Positions 1-10,892 of a DNA stretch of 64,000 nt are shown here, piece after piece. The notes beneath the pieces were generated by a model, which was not told the origin of the DNA, ran no database searches, and saw nothing but the letters and a program-made list of their open reading frames with translations. The position numbers were made by a program, and so were the translations under genes. Numbering within the stretch: the stretch's first letter is position 1; every line of letters begins with the position of its first letter. Source of the DNA: Aurelia coerulea (lineage: Eukaryota; Cnidaria; Scyphozoa; Semaeostomeae; Ulmaridae); assembly GCA_039566865.1 (NCBI GenBank), contig CM076959.1, positions 12,383,501 through 12,447,500 on the forward strand. Reading direction: 5' to 3'.

Positions 1-229
1 CCCATATGACCCATACTTGGGGGCATGACGCTTCAAGGATACAGTTTTGAAAAAGGGCACTTTTCTGTTTGTAGCAAAGTCTTGAGGATACGTGCTCCCA
101 ATGCCCTCTTGGCTTCTGATTTTGATGCAGTATTCGATCATGAGAGATAATCCTGTGTCTGTCCTCAACCAAAATCTGCGGTTGCTGATGACGGAGATTT
201 ACAAAACTAAATCGACTATCACCCCAAGC

Positions 230-487
230 TTCGTGAAAAAAATTTGCATTGAGAAGAATCCCCCGCATCATCTTAGAAACAAAAGTATTTTACAAACGTC
301 CAAGGCCAGGAAAGAACAGCTCTGTTTGGGATAGAGAGTATTGCTTTCTTGGGATATAGGCTGTGGTATGGATTTTAAGAATTCGTTTATACCAACAGGA
401 ACCAAAATTTGGAACGGATTAACAATAGAGGACAGATCTATTGAATCGTTAGAAGCTTTCAAATGTAAACTAAGCAAGGAAAGTTAA
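230..487 (+). pseudogene. LINE reverse-transcriptase C-terminal tail, decayed
   Basis: This is a remnant of the region after the RT domain of a non-LTR retrotransposon. One frame gives a stretch of the HHLRNKS...KARKEQ type, is broken by TAG at 332-334, and then in the same frame resumes with FIPTGTKIWNGL and SLEAFKCKL before a TAA at 485-487. The order 'LRN..., then WN-L-P-like block, then S-L-FK-L' is the standard end of LINE ORF2 proteins. No RT catalytic domain is present, so the copy is 5' truncated and inactive. The first 229 bases carry no feature I can name, apart from weak resemblance at 8-30 to the CCCATACTTGGG repeat seen at 4116. Confidence 0.6.
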
Positions 488-1064
488 ATACATTTAGTAC
501 TTTTCTTTTACTATTGATTTGTTTAATTGTGCGACAGCAGATTAGTCGAATCATATCATTTGGCTTAATTCTTTCAACCAATTATTATGTGATTACCTTT
601 ATTTTCGTTTCACTAACAATTCTAACCACCATGTACGTAATACCAATTATTTGGTCCTGTACAGTAACTTATAGATAGATAGATAGACAGATAGATAGTG
701 GACTCTCAATTGACATCAAACGGTCGCTGGACAATTCTATCTTTCAAAGGCGTATAAAGGAAATAAATTATAAACAAAATCTCTGTGAAACGGCCGTGAA
801 AGAGGTCACTTAAATTTGTATGGGAACGTACCCACAGCAAATTTGCATTTACCAGGCTCCAGAATTTTTCCCTCCAAACGAAAGCGGACTCCAGAAAGAA
901 TCAGTGAAAAGTATAATCCAAAACATAAAGATTTGACTGAGCAAATATGACTGTCAGAACCCGATCTAACAAAATACTCCCTTTGACATGTTTTGACAAC
1001 CGGCTCTAGAAAAATTGCCTTCTTTTGATACCCGGCGCTAGGTGGAATAAGTGAAAACGAATCA
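488..1064. other. No gene seen; short GATA microsatellite
   Basis: No coding signal is visible. A short imperfect (GATA)n tract lies at 671-698. The remainder is unremarkable AT-rich sequence. Confidence 0.5.
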
Positions 1065-1152
1065 TCATCACTGTCACCGTCACCTTCATCCTCACCTTCA
1101 TCCTCACCGTCATCCTCACCTTCATCCTCACCGGCATCCACACCGTCATCCA
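1065..1152. repeat. 12-bp minisatellite, left block
   Basis: Seven or so copies of a 12-bp unit of the type CACCGTCATCCT or CACCTTCATCCT. The unit is a multiple of three, so it opens reading frames on both strands (HP/HR repeats on one, acidic DDGE/DDGV on the other). These are repeat artefacts, not genes. The same unit forms the larger block at 1342-1615, with a tRNA-like sequence between them. Confidence 0.9.
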
Positions 1153-1157
1153 CATTG

Positions 1158-1245
1158 AAGGTGTTGTGGTGCAGTGGTGTAATCCTCTGACTTTGCAGCC
1201 AGAACAGTCAGGCGGAGTGGGCTCGATACCCGGTAGGACCCCACC
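1158..1245 (+). mobile_element. tRNA-like Pol III promoter, candidate SINE head
   Basis: A box A match TGGTGCAGTGG (1167-1177) is followed 42 bases later by a box B match GGCTCGATACC (1220-1230). The spacing is longer than in a standard tRNA without intron. I cannot fold a proper anticodon arm, so this is better read as a tRNA-derived SINE head than a working tRNA gene. It sits between two blocks of the same minisatellite, as if inserted in the array. No clear tail or target duplication was found. Confidence 0.45.
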
Positions 1246-1341
1246 ACTTGAACGTCATGACAAGGGGTCGCGGACTCGATTAGGTCTGCTCTATTTCTGC
1301 GATCCTAGCGCTTGGCGCTGAAAAACGCAACTTCATCTTCA

Positions 1342-1615
1342 CCTTCACCTTCACACCGTCATCCACACCGTCATCCACACCGTCATCCACACCGTCATCC
1401 ACACCGTCGTCCACACCGTCATCCTCACCGTCACCCACACCGTCATCCTCACCGTCACCCACACCGTCATCCACACCGTCATCCTCACCGTCATCCACAC
1501 CGTCATCCTCACCGTCATCCACACCGTCATCCTCACCGTCATCCACACCGTCATCCTCCGTCATACACACCGTCATCCACACCGTCATCCACACCGTCAT
1601 CCGTCATCCTCACAG
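1342..1615. repeat. 12-bp minisatellite, main block
   Basis: About twenty tandem copies of CACCGTCATCCA/CACCGTCATCCT variants. Translation of the + strand gives (HRHP)n, and the other strand gives (DDGV/DDGE)n or MTVW repeats. A 308-codon open frame joins this array to the LINE tail downstream, but the fusion is fortuitous. Unit variants are interspersed, suggesting unequal exchange within the array. Confidence 0.92.
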
Positions 1616-2238
1616 TTTACCAGAGCCTTGAAAGAGTTCAAAGGAAAGCTATTTTGTTGGATCTAGTAGGCAGGGTATGGATATCTACGATATGCTATCA
1701 AGATAAAAAGGCTACAGGAAGATTAAATCTACTTCGACGCATCAGGAGCTCCATTGACTCTGCGAGCGCTGAAAAGATCTATCGCACCATGATAATGCCT
1801 GTTTTTGGATATTGTGGTTCACTGTCCCTCGGATGGTCTTCATCATACAAGAAAAGAATTGAAAGTCTTGAGCGTAGAAGCCTTGATGTTATTAGATCGA
1901 CCAAGGTTGCATCTGTCAGCTTGCGTGTGCCTAGTATCGAAGCAGGAGTGAAAAAGAGGTCCTGTAATTTGGTGTTTGATACCTTACAAGGCAATGTCTG
2001 TGATGCAATGAAAGATTACTTCGTTATAAATGCTCATGGAAAAAATACTAGAAACGACCAACATCTCGTTAAGTTGCCTCAAGTGAAAACAGAATTTGGA
2101 CGCAAAGGTTTTTATTATCTGGCAGGAAAAGAATTTAATGACTTACCACTAAGTGCCAGAAAGATTGAATCTAGAATTCTTTTTAGACGATTTTTAGAAA
2201 CTAAGCACAAGTCTTTCAATCTTTTGGTTTATAGTTAA
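1616..2238 (+). pseudogene. LINE reverse-transcriptase C-terminal region, 5' truncated
   Basis: About 205 codons are open to a stop at 2236-2238. The order is RKAI, then GRLNLLRRIRSSID, then EKIYRTMIMPVFGYC, then SLERRSLDVI, then KGFYYLAGKEFNDLP near the end. This matches the region downstream of the RT palm in CR1/L2/jockey-type LINE proteins ('LRRIR...L..IY...I.P...YC'). No palm motifs are present, so the copy begins inside the protein, directly against the minisatellite. The frame is intact, so the copy is not ancient. Clade is not resolvable from this part alone. Confidence 0.75.
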
Positions 2239-2520
2239 GAAGGAAGCTTGATGATGTCATATCCTCAAATCAGTCGAAATATAAAATACGCTGTAATTTC
2301 TCAAAGATTGAAGGATTCAGAAAGGTATAGCGACAGTGGCATTATAGCAAAGCAGCTAAAATTTCATTCAAGCCATTCAATCGAACAGGAAGATGTCATG
2401 GCCATGTATACTAGCCTTTTGCAGGTTTGATACCTATGCTGTTTGCAGCAGAGATCCAGCGGGCTAATTAATCAGCTTTGACCTCGCCAAGTATGAGAAA
2501 TCGAAATTATACCGTCAATG

Positions 2521-2689
2521 CATGGAGCATTGCGCACACCTTTATTTTGAACGAATTATTCATTCGATACTATTACTTTAATATATATTGCGAGTGCGAG
2601 CGTAGCGAACTACAGCCTCGAATAGAAATCAAGGTATTAGCATCGAATAAAGATTTCGTTCAAAATAAAGGTGTCCGCAATTCTCCATG
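2521..2689. mobile_element. Small foldback/MITE with 35-bp inverted ends
   Basis: The left arm 2521-2555 is repeated inverted at 2655-2689 with about three mismatches. The shared core is ACACCTTTATTTTGAACGAA. The inner flanks (ATTCGATACTATTAC and its inverted partner near 2630-2645) also pair, so the whole 169 bp can fold into one long hairpin. No ORF inside. Confidence 0.7.
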
Positions 2690-3641
2690 GTCAATGTTTA
2701 CGTAGCAACTATGCTGCATAGGAATTGCAATCTTACTATAATACGTAAGAACTTGTAATTATTTTCTGTATTAATTAAAAAATCATGCAATAAGTTTTAT
2801 TGAATCAGGCATAGCAAAAAGTTGAATCTATTGAATGAGGCTTAACAAATAAGATCAAGTTTATGCAAACATGAAAAAAAACATCGTGCCTTTTACATTG
2901 AAAGGTAATTGAATTATTAAATAACCTGTTTAAACATATAGCAGCTTTATACCATAGATTTCTACAGAATAGTACCCTACAACAATATTACTTAAAAACG
3001 AGTGATGGAGATATAAGGCAACTTAAGTTAGGAGCTTGGGCAATCTAGCTGTAGTCTATTGTATTCCATTGCATTTGATTATCTCGAGAGATTATCAAAT
3101 CAATTGGACAAATGAAGGCACCCGGCCATCTTTTGTTCTATTTTTAAACTAGACGCATATATCCGTCATTTGTCTTTAACGGGAAGAATCCACACGTAAC
3201 GATGGTCCTATGCGACCTTGTGACAATGGTGTGACCGTGATGCTAATCACAGCCGGTGCTAATATTGTAATGTAAACGAAGAGCAATATAAGTGAAATGT
3301 TGGGGTGACCACGCCAGAGGGCTCTTAGTTGGAGTGCGCACACAAAAATCTCTCCTAAAAACTGATGGTTTGTAAAAGTAACAGAACAAAAACTGCGCAG
3401 AATGACATCATCTTTCATTCTCTTATGAGGAAGATACATAAAGCTTTTGAAACGATAATAAACCAAGAGTTTCAAGCGTAGGGAAGAAAATATCAAGTAT
3501 TGCCGTATTTCGGAATCTTTTGCAGGGAGCTAGGGGGTGCCCAAAGTTATAAATTTTGCGCACGCGCATGCAGTTTCTGCTCTGTTGGTAACAAGAAAAC
3601 GTATCCCTAGTGCCCTTGATAGTTTATTCTTATCATTGCAG
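2690..3641. other. No recognisable feature
   Basis: AT-rich non-coding sequence upstream of the fibrinogen-type gene. I could not identify a start exon, signal-peptide exon or promoter here, although the missing 5' exons may lie in it. Confidence 0.4.
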
Positions 3642-3828
3642 GAGACGCCAGTGGCAGATTCCCCCCGTAAGTATTTCTTAAATTTTCCCAACAATAGAAA
3701 TAGTCAAATGTAAGTTACGGCAAGGGGAGCAGGAGTCCATGGAAGCAAAGTTCACAAAATAGTAAGATTGGACCAGGAAATCCAACTTCAAATCCTTTTT
3801 CCTTTCAATGCTACTCTAGGTATACCTG
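3642..3828 (+). CDS. Possible micro-exons of the fibrinogen-type gene
   Basis: Two short segments have acceptor and donor borders. One is 3642-3666 (25 nt; TTGCAG before, GTAAGT after). The other is 3820-3828 (9 nt; CTCTAG before, GTGAGT after). If 3642-3666 is read from phase 0, it ends in phase 1. The 9-nt exon keeps phase 1, and the exon at 4984 begins with the two bases needed. The joined peptide would pass through IPG into the fibrinogen domain, suggesting a linker. Splice signals this short occur by chance, so these calls need RNA evidence. Confidence 0.3.
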
Positions 3829-4115
3829 GTGAGTAAAAACGTCAGTTCCCATGTGAATTGAAATTGCTATGAGATGACCTCAAATGATAGTAATATTTGT
3901 AAATATAAACAGAGTGAACCAAAAAAATTTCACAAACTAGATCATAGCTGCCTCAAATCAAAAGCTATTGCCAAATTCTTTGTATCACAGTTTATTTGAG
4001 AGGTTTAGCTATCTTTTGAGATGCTGCAAAGTGCAATGATTATCATCCAAAGAAAACAGATTCAAAGAAAAGTTCGAATCTCGGATTCCTCATTTTGAGT
4101 GAAATGATCGCCACC

Positions 4116-4482
4116 CGGGGGGGGGGGGGTACTCCCATACTTGACCTGACGGGATGTGCCGCTCAACAGGGTGTCCTTTTACGGTAAAAATTATGCAACA
4201 GGGTGTCCTTTTCTAACGAAAATTATGCGACAGGTTATTATAATAGGTAAAAAAATTTATGCGACAGGGTATCACAAGCAAAAATTGCGTTCTACACTAT
4301 ACTTGAGAAGCACAATTTTTATGCGACAGGGTATCACAAGCAAAAATTGCGTCCTACCTTATATTTGAGATGCAAAATGTTTATGCGACAGGGTATACTT
4401 TTGGCCTATTTTTTATGCAGGGTGTGCAGAGGTTTTCCACATACCCCCGTCACTTCCCTAGTCAAGTACCGCCCCCCCTGGG
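4116..4482. mobile_element. G-run MITE (GGGTACTCCC family) with target duplication
   Basis: The element begins CCC plus 13 G then TACTCCCATACTTGAC, and ends GTCAAGTACCGCCCCCCCTGGG, so its termini are imperfect inverted repeats. The flanks carry an exact direct repeat GATCGCCACC (4106-4115 and 4483-4492), a strong sign of insertion. Inside are four or five degenerate copies of a unit containing ATGCGACAGGGTAT (about 4193, 4257, 4320, 4382). The left end resembles a repeat I recall from anthozoan genomes. No protein coded. Confidence 0.75.
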
Positions 4483-4983
4483 GATCGCCACCATTTTCCA
4501 GTCAACTTTTTGTGAAAAACTCAACTTAGCAATGAACTTGAATTTGCGATAGAATGAATTTCTTAATTTCTGATAAACAAATTGGAGGAATAGGAGCGAA
4601 GCCTGATATTGTAATGGACAGGAATAGTTTGCATTGCGTGTAGCGAAACTCTGGAATGAACTTAGCTGTGAGGTCAAACAAGCTCTCCCTTTATCTTATA
4701 GAACAAGATAAAGAATGATTGATAATAACGTATGATTTTAATTGGTTTACAGATAAATTAGTATACAAATACAGTATGATTGTAATTAGTTTATTTTTTC
4801 TTAATCATTAGTCATTAGTAGATTTTTAATTTGTAAAGTTTTTCGCACGGCCTCCTGAAAATCAGTCCTTCTTATAGATGGGGCTATCGTGCAAAAATGA
4901 TTTTAAATGAAAATGAAAATGGACTTACTTTTGACTCACCCGGTATCACGTGTTCACGTCTTCAGAATGATGTTCTTTTTTAG
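4483..4983. other. Intron sequence, no separate feature
   Basis: AT-rich sequence between the G-run MITE and the exon at 4984. No ORF or repeat was recognised. The last bases form a pyrimidine-rich acceptor ending TTTTTAG. Confidence 0.5.
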
Positions 4984-5075
4984 GTAATGCTCTCGGCTGT
5001 AGACTTATCAAAGAATCAAATTCTTCAGTTCCTAATGGAGTATATTCTTTGACAGTTGGATCGGAGACAATCGAG
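4984..5075 (+). CDS. Fibrinogen-type gene, exon encoding start of the domain
   Basis: A 92-nt exon between TTTTTAG and GTAAGA. After two bases completing a split codon it reads NALGCRLIKESNSSVPNGVY and then SLTVGSETIE. The order 'C-x-x-I-K-E-S...P-N-G-V-Y-x-L' is the classic opening of fibrinogen C-terminal and intelectin-like domains, just before the YCDM block. It ends in phase 0 and the exon at 12284 opens in phase 0 with AYCDM, giving an exact family-like junction. The 7.2-kb intron between the two contains several transposons. The product is expected to be secreted, though no signal peptide is in hand. Confidence 0.8.
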
Positions 5076-5315
5076 GTAAGAAAACAATAACATTCTAAAT
5101 CTTGAATTTCTCAAAGGACAAGCCGGGGCTACATTTAATTAAGAACCAATTCAGGCTGCCCAGAAAAAACCTAGGTTCTTTTATGCGGGTTTCTACTGTA
5201 TTGTTAAACAAGAGTTCAGCATCTTTCGAAAGATCTCAAAATTTCACTGAAAGTTAAAGGCACACCGTCGTGGATGTTATTGCACACCGTTATTGCAAAC
5301 CATCGTGGCAAGCAT

Positions 5316-7011
5316 ATGAGTCAAATCTTCCAATAGGGCACAGGGAAACCCGCAAATCTTCCAATTTCACGCTTATAAGCCAATGATATCGTCGTATTCC
5401 GATCACATGACTGAATATAAGGCTTTCAAGATAGATTTTCGAGTACCTTCACGGAAATAAAAATGGATATTCGAGTGATAAAGATACAGAGCTGGTTTCA
5501 CCACGAATCGATTTGAGAGGCCTCACGCCACATTTGTTTTTCTGCATTTGGTTAAAATCTCGTCAGGGATCGGCTTTACATCGAATTTCATTCCTTCAAA
5601 AATTGGCCTATGTTCAAGAATTCTTCAGGAACGCTACAAATAAGATATAGCTTTCAAAATTTCACATGTTACGTGAATTATGTCCAGGAATAACATGAAA
5701 ATGTTTATTTATGTGATTTTTGAAAATCCTAGACGAATTAAAGCTATTTGCTGCGAAGAAAGCTAATGGGCCTACCTTAACTCGCAGCAAAATCCCAGTA
5801 ATCGGCATTAAATCACTCTTTTTCGCAATAATATTACATTAACATTAACGAATACATTACATTACGATACATTAACGAATAACTTCACCACAAATCCAAT
5901 TTCTTTCCGCCATTTTATCATCGATAATTTCGATAAAATGTGACAAGACTTTACAGCCTCTGCAGCAAACCGTCCAACTACCGTCGATTCAAAGTTTTCT
6001 TGTTGCAGCAAACACCAGGAAAGCTTGCATGAAACAAAAGGTTGTGCAAGGTTCAGATCTCCCATATGACACAGCAATTTGTTACCTTTGATAATAGATT
6101 GTACACCTTTGAGAATAGATTGCAGGAGAAATTTCTTTACACAAATTATATACTTTTCCGATGTGACAAAGAAATTTGCAATCTTTGAGAAATGTTTTAA
6201 TTTCTCTTTATATTTTGCAACGATAGAATGCCTCCAGGAGTGTGCAGTCTATTCTCAAAGGTGTCATTTTGCTGTGTTATATGGGAAACCTAAGTCTTGC
6301 AAAACCTTTTGTTTTATGCAAGTCTTGCAAGACTTCCAACGTGTTTGCAACAAGAAAACTTTGGATCGACGGTAGTTGGACTGTTTGCGGCAGAGGCTGT
6401 AAAGTCTTGTCACATTTTATCAAAATTATCGATGATAAAATGGTGGAAAGAAAGTGGATTTGTGGTGAAGTTATTCGTTAATGTATCCGCTGGTTATTAT
6501 TGCGAAAAAGAGTGATTTAATGCCGATTACTGGGATTTTGCTGCGGGTGAAGGTAGGCCCATTAGCTTTCTTCGCAGCAAATAGCTTTAATTCGTCTAGG
6601 ATTTTCGAAATCACACAAACAAATATGTTTATGTTATTCCTGAACATAATTCACGTAACATGTGAAATTTTGAAAGTTATATCTTATTTGTAGCGTTCCT
6701 GAAGAATTCTGGAACATAGGCCAATTTTCGAAGGAATGAAATTCGATATAACGCCGATCCCTGAAGAGATTTTAACCAAATGCAGAAAAACAAATGTGGA
6801 GTGAGGCCTCTCGAATCGTTTCGTGGTAAAACCAGCTCTGTATCTTTATTACTCGGATATCCATTTTTATTTTCGTGAAGGTACTCGAAAATCTATCTCG
6901 AAAGCCTTATATTCAGTCATGTGATCGGAATACGACGATATCATTGGCTTATAAGCGTGAAATTGGAATATTTGCGGGTTTCCCTGTGCCCTATTGAAAG
7001 ATTTGACTCAT
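5316..7011. mobile_element. 1.7-kb foldback element, arms about 800 and 770 bp
   Basis: The left arm 5316-6122 recurs inverted at about 6241-7011. Each arm can be followed end to end, from ATGAGTCAAATCTTTC-type outer ends to TCTATTCTCAAAGGTGT near the loop, with scattered substitutions and small indels. The loop is about 118 bp. Translations from each arm look alike only because the DNA is duplicated; no known protein domain appears. It lies in the intron between the 4984 and 12284 exons. It abuts the GAGTGGCGTCGCCC-family MITE starting at about 7024. Confidence 0.88.
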
Positions 7012-7023
7012 CGTGGCATAATG

Positions 7024-8083
7024 CTAGAGTAGCGTCACCCATTATGGCCGGTCACCCATTATGGCCGGTCGCCCATTATGGACAGTCGCCCATTATGGCC
7101 GGCCAGCAAGAAAAACTCAATTTCAGGAGACTGACGACTAGTAACAAAATTGCAATTGCGCGGAAAATCTTCGCTGACATCTGTTTTATCATGATTTGAC
7201 CTTCACTGAAGATTCAGTTCATTTTTTCATTGAAACCCGAGGAGATGGTTTGTGCATATCTCTAATTGACTCTTTCAAGTATTGGCAATTTCATGATTCT
7301 ATTTACATTCCTTCCTTCTTTTTCGTTCGCTCAGCACCTTCCGGTTTAAAATTTTTAAATATGCTTTGATTTTTCAGAAGTCCTGTCTCTAGAGAGGAAA
7401 TTTACAATGAAACCAAGGAAAGTGACTTCTGATTCAGATTTGAGGTTATGAAGTCTGACTGCTGCTGATTTTTCTATTCGTCCCCCATTATGCCCATCAG
7501 TTTATCAAAGAAGTTTCCAATCGCTTCAAACTATTAAAATGCAAAATTTATCAAAAAAGCACCAATTTGGGTTAATATCTTACTTACTGACTTGGAAAAT
7601 CATCGAAACCCAAAAAAACGCAGCATTATATTATTTTCATTTTAGAAACTATGCCAAAGCTCATCCATATGCATAAGAGATAAGGCAGGATTTAGAACAA
7701 CTCGAAGCACGTGTGTCAGTTGCCAAAACTCGAAGTTTAGGTTAATTCCTATTGATATTTTTTTGTTTAAATTACCAAATGATAAACAAAAAACAGTAAT
7801 TAAAACTGTTTTTCTTATTAAAAACTTTTTACCGGAGAATAGTGTTACTTGTTGGTCCTGCGGCCACAATGGGCGACGCTCGAAGAAAACGACGTTTTTG
7901 CCTCCTTTTTTAAAATCTTCTAAAATCGGTATAAAGAGTTTACGTAAATAGTCAATACTCAGTGATCTTTTTCTCCATTTGTTGGTGATAAAATCTGGCT
8001 ATTTGGTTTATTCATTAATTGCTCTTTTTGGATCTAACTCAGAACTTCGCGACGACAAGGCATAATGGGCGACACCACTCCAG
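7024..8083. mobile_element. MITE of the GAGTGGCGTCGCCC family
   Basis: The left end CTAGAGTAGCGTCACCCATT is matched by the inverted right end CTGGAGTGGTGTCGCCCATT (8064-8083). The left end holds four tandem 17-bp units of the type GTCGCCCATTATGGCCG (about 7034-7105). Single degenerate copies of CCCATTATG/CACAATGGGCGAC occur at 7485 and 7865. The same end sequence flanks 49509-50746, where TA borders are clearer. No coding capacity. Confidence 0.75.
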
Positions 8084-8867
8084 TCGTGATGTTGAAATGA
8101 CAAAGTAATGGCCAATGACCTGCCCTTATGATAGTTAGCAAGCCTTTATGCTGCTGGATCATACTTTGTTTCGACAATAATGAGAGTCAGATCGTTATCA
8201 CCTTCACGAATTTCAGTGTACAGCGAAATTTACTGAAGCCTGCCAAATTCTATTCTTTTATATTGTCTCATTTGTCCAATCAGCGCAACGACAGTGTGCT
8301 TTTAAGGTTGAGTGGAATTAAAACGAAGTAACGTTTTAACACCCCAATCTATCAATGTTCACTCGACGCAAGTGCACAAGAGTCGTTTTTCGCATCAAGT
8401 TTCAGTCCCTAGTTTTCCACATTTAATACTGCATTTATCAAAAGTTGGCATTTTCAATTAAGGAAGCAGAGTGACTGTATGCTCCCATAGTGTCCAGAGT
8501 CTCAACAAATGTTCATTCAATCTTTTGAGATATTCGTAGTAAAGTAGTGTAACCTGTAAGTAGAGTAATTCAGTAAACATATATCGTAAATTTTTAGCAG
8601 AATGCACAAGAAAAACAAAAATGATAAATATTTGGATCCTTGCCCTACAAAACACTGAGCAAAGCAGAACAAACGATCAACAAAGGTTGAACGTAATCAT
8701 AAGGTATAATCGTTTTTCTATTCAATTAAAGATTTTACAATGACAAAACTATTGAAAACACTTCATATGAACCAACTTACGACGTCACAAGGACGCTAAA
8801 GGGGCACAAAAAGAACTTGAAAAACCCTAACGAACATATAACTATGTTTAACCTAAATATACATATA
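8084..8867. other. No recognisable feature
   Basis: AT-rich intronic sequence; open frames here are short and resemble nothing I know. Confidence 0.45.
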
Positions 8868-9565
8868 TTAAGATTCTTGACAGAAGAGACTTCAGATCAA
8901 AGGTTGGCACCGAGTTTGAGTAAATCTGATCACTAGTTGCTGATTTATGGAGCAAGAAAGCCAAATTATTGGCTGCCTCAAAACCAGAGGATTCATAATT
9001 CTCCATTGCGTTAAAATCAACGAAATTGATTGAAAAAAGCATACCTAGGCCTGTTTTCTGATGTTTATAAGTGATACATTGAATTTTGTTACAACCAAGA
9101 ATTTTGGATACAGCTAGGGTTGCTAGGAATGGAAAAGTGCAACACAAGTGCTTCAGGCCATGTCATGCGTCCATTAGATATTTTGCTTCTCAAAAGTGAT
9201 AAAGTCGTTTTAAACCAACAATATTGTGTTCAGCATGCTGCTTGGTCGATATTATTGAAGAATATGGTCATTAATTACTCCCAAATGCGTTTCCTGGCAT
9301 AACTGTAAAGTTTAAGTTCATTTAATGCTAAAATTCAAGTTATAAGGTTAAGTACGGAGCTAACATCCTCTGGTTTTGAAGCAACCAGTGATTATGACTT
9401 TTTTTTCTTAATACATCAGCAATCACTTGTCAGATTTACACAAACTTGGTGCCAAACTCTAAGTCGAAATCTCTTCTATTCACAAATCTGAACGCAGGAA
9501 CGTTAGATTTATGGCTCCTCCACAGTAGCTATTCAAACGGCGCACATGTTTTTTGGGACACCCTG
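8868..9565. mobile_element. Mariner-like MITE, family 1, left-truncated copy
   Basis: Homologous over most of its length to the complete copy at 14804-15678, for example the segment giving CAAAACCAGAGGATTCATAA and the inner CAGCATGCTGCTTGGTCGAT. The right end GGGACACCCTG at 9555-9565 is followed by TA. The left terminal repeat of about 70 bp is missing. No transposase is encoded. Confidence 0.8.
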
Positions 9566-9575
9566 TACAAAAAAC

Positions 9576-9742
9576 GAAAAAAGCTACACATAAGTGATTA
9601 AATACTGCTAATCACTAGAACCTGTTTCAAATGGGAAGTCATAAAGTCTGTTTCACATGGGAAATCAAAAAGCGAAAAAAGCTACACATGAGTGATTAAA
9701 TACTGATAATCACTAGAACATGTTTCACATGGGAAATCAGGC
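9576..9742 (+). repeat. Two-copy 97-bp tandem duplication
   Basis: The segment starting CGAAAAAAGCTACACATAAG recurs about 97 bases later starting CGAAAAAAGCTACACATGAG, followed in both by GTGATTAAATACTG, AATCACTAGAAC and GTTTCA-ATGGGAA. The sequence after the second copy (about 9715-9800) is a diverged match to 34306-34400, so this is probably part of a dispersed retroelement 3' region. Confidence 0.7.
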
Positions 9743-10029
9743 CAGCATAGGCCATGACGCTGAGCAACAGAACCCCTCCAGGCTCAGAGAAGAACAACGA
9801 CAACAACTGCTGCTGTATTGCAATTCAACACGCGGAAACAACGCAATTTGTACTCGAAATATGTCAAAGTATTGCGTTGCAATACAGACATCTAGAGCCC
9901 TGTTCCGATCAGTGGCTCCTGTGAGTGCTTTGGTGTACAATCACGGGATGTTTAGTCCGGTAGCAGAAAGGGGGATATTACCACCAAGAGAGGTAATTTA
10001 TGAGACTAGACTTTTTTGGTCAATTTTAG

Positions 10030-10560
10030 GGTGCTGAATCTGAATCTCGATGTTCTTTGGTCAGGCGAGGGGCCGTTCACGAGATATGGGGGTATTTGCC
10101 CCCAAAATTGGGGCAAAATGAAACTTTAGCAAAATATCAACCTTTATCACTAATACAAATATCTAAGCACAAAACGCAAAAGTTTAAATGTTGTTTAATT
10201 TATATACGAGCTTCTCAATTGTGTTTCATGTCATTTTTGCTTATTTTGGGGGCGGAATTGCCCCCAAAAGGAGCAAAGAACTATTGTGCTCCAAAATTAT
10301 TTAAAAATATTCAATTCTATCAAAATCGATGTGCTGAATCCGAATTTGCATGTTATTTCATCAAATTATAAACAAGTGAAGAGGTCTGGGGGCTTTTAAC
10401 CCCCAAAAATGGGCAACCTGTCATTTACAAATCCGAATTTTTTTCAGAATTGTTCAAAAATATCTATTTGCATGAAATCTGAGGCACTGAATTCGAAATG
10501 TAATGTTATCTAATGGAATTTGGAATAAGTGTTAAGATATTAGGGTTTTACCCATTGATG
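10030..10560 (+). repeat. Diverged tandem array, unit about 150 bp
   Basis: Four hairpins GGGGGTATTTGCCCCC (about 10088), GGGGGCGGAATTGCCCCC (about 10245), GGGGGCTTTTAACCCCC (about 10388) and the weaker AGGGTTTTACCC (about 10543) are spaced 142-158 bases apart. The accompanying motif GTGCTGAATCCGAATTT recurs at about 10031, 10331 and, weaker, 10487. This indicates an old tandem array whose units each carry a G5/C5 stem-loop. No ORF with known homology. Confidence 0.65.
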
Positions 10561-10892
10561 GATAGAAAGTTATGGGTTACAGTACTAAAATGCTAACAGC
10601 AAGGTGCCGGCTGTTAAACTTGGAGATATGATATGATGATGACGCGCATCAGTTGTTATACATGACCAGATCCTGAAACTGATTTGTATTAAAATGATTT
10701 TAGAAGTTAAACAGTTGTATACAACCAATAAAGCGATTTAGTAACGAAAGTAGATCTCCAAATTAAACAAGTCAGATTCTCCATACCGTATTAGATGAGT
10801 ATTTCTTGACAGCATTAGTTTCCTTTTTCAACTTACTCTTAATTGTCACTATCGTCAAGAAACATTGAAGCTCCACAGCGATGGAAACAAAA

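Noticed and set aside
1158..1245. Functional tRNA gene
   Set aside because: Box A to box B spacing is too long, and I cannot form a proper anticodon stem-loop and acceptor pairing.
1280..1600. Open frames coding acidic DDGV/DDGE, MTVW or HPHR repeat proteins
   Set aside because: They arise from a 12-bp tandem repeat that is open in several frames on both strands; no start context or non-repeat domain supports a gene.
5862..6515. Two similar small proteins on opposite strands (FAAEAVKSCHILSKLSMIKW type)
   Set aside because: They are mirror translations of the two arms of a foldback element, not paralogous genes.
7034..7105. CRISPR-like array of CCCATTATGG units
   Set aside because: The 17-bp units are directly adjacent without unique spacers and form part of a MITE terminus in animal DNA.
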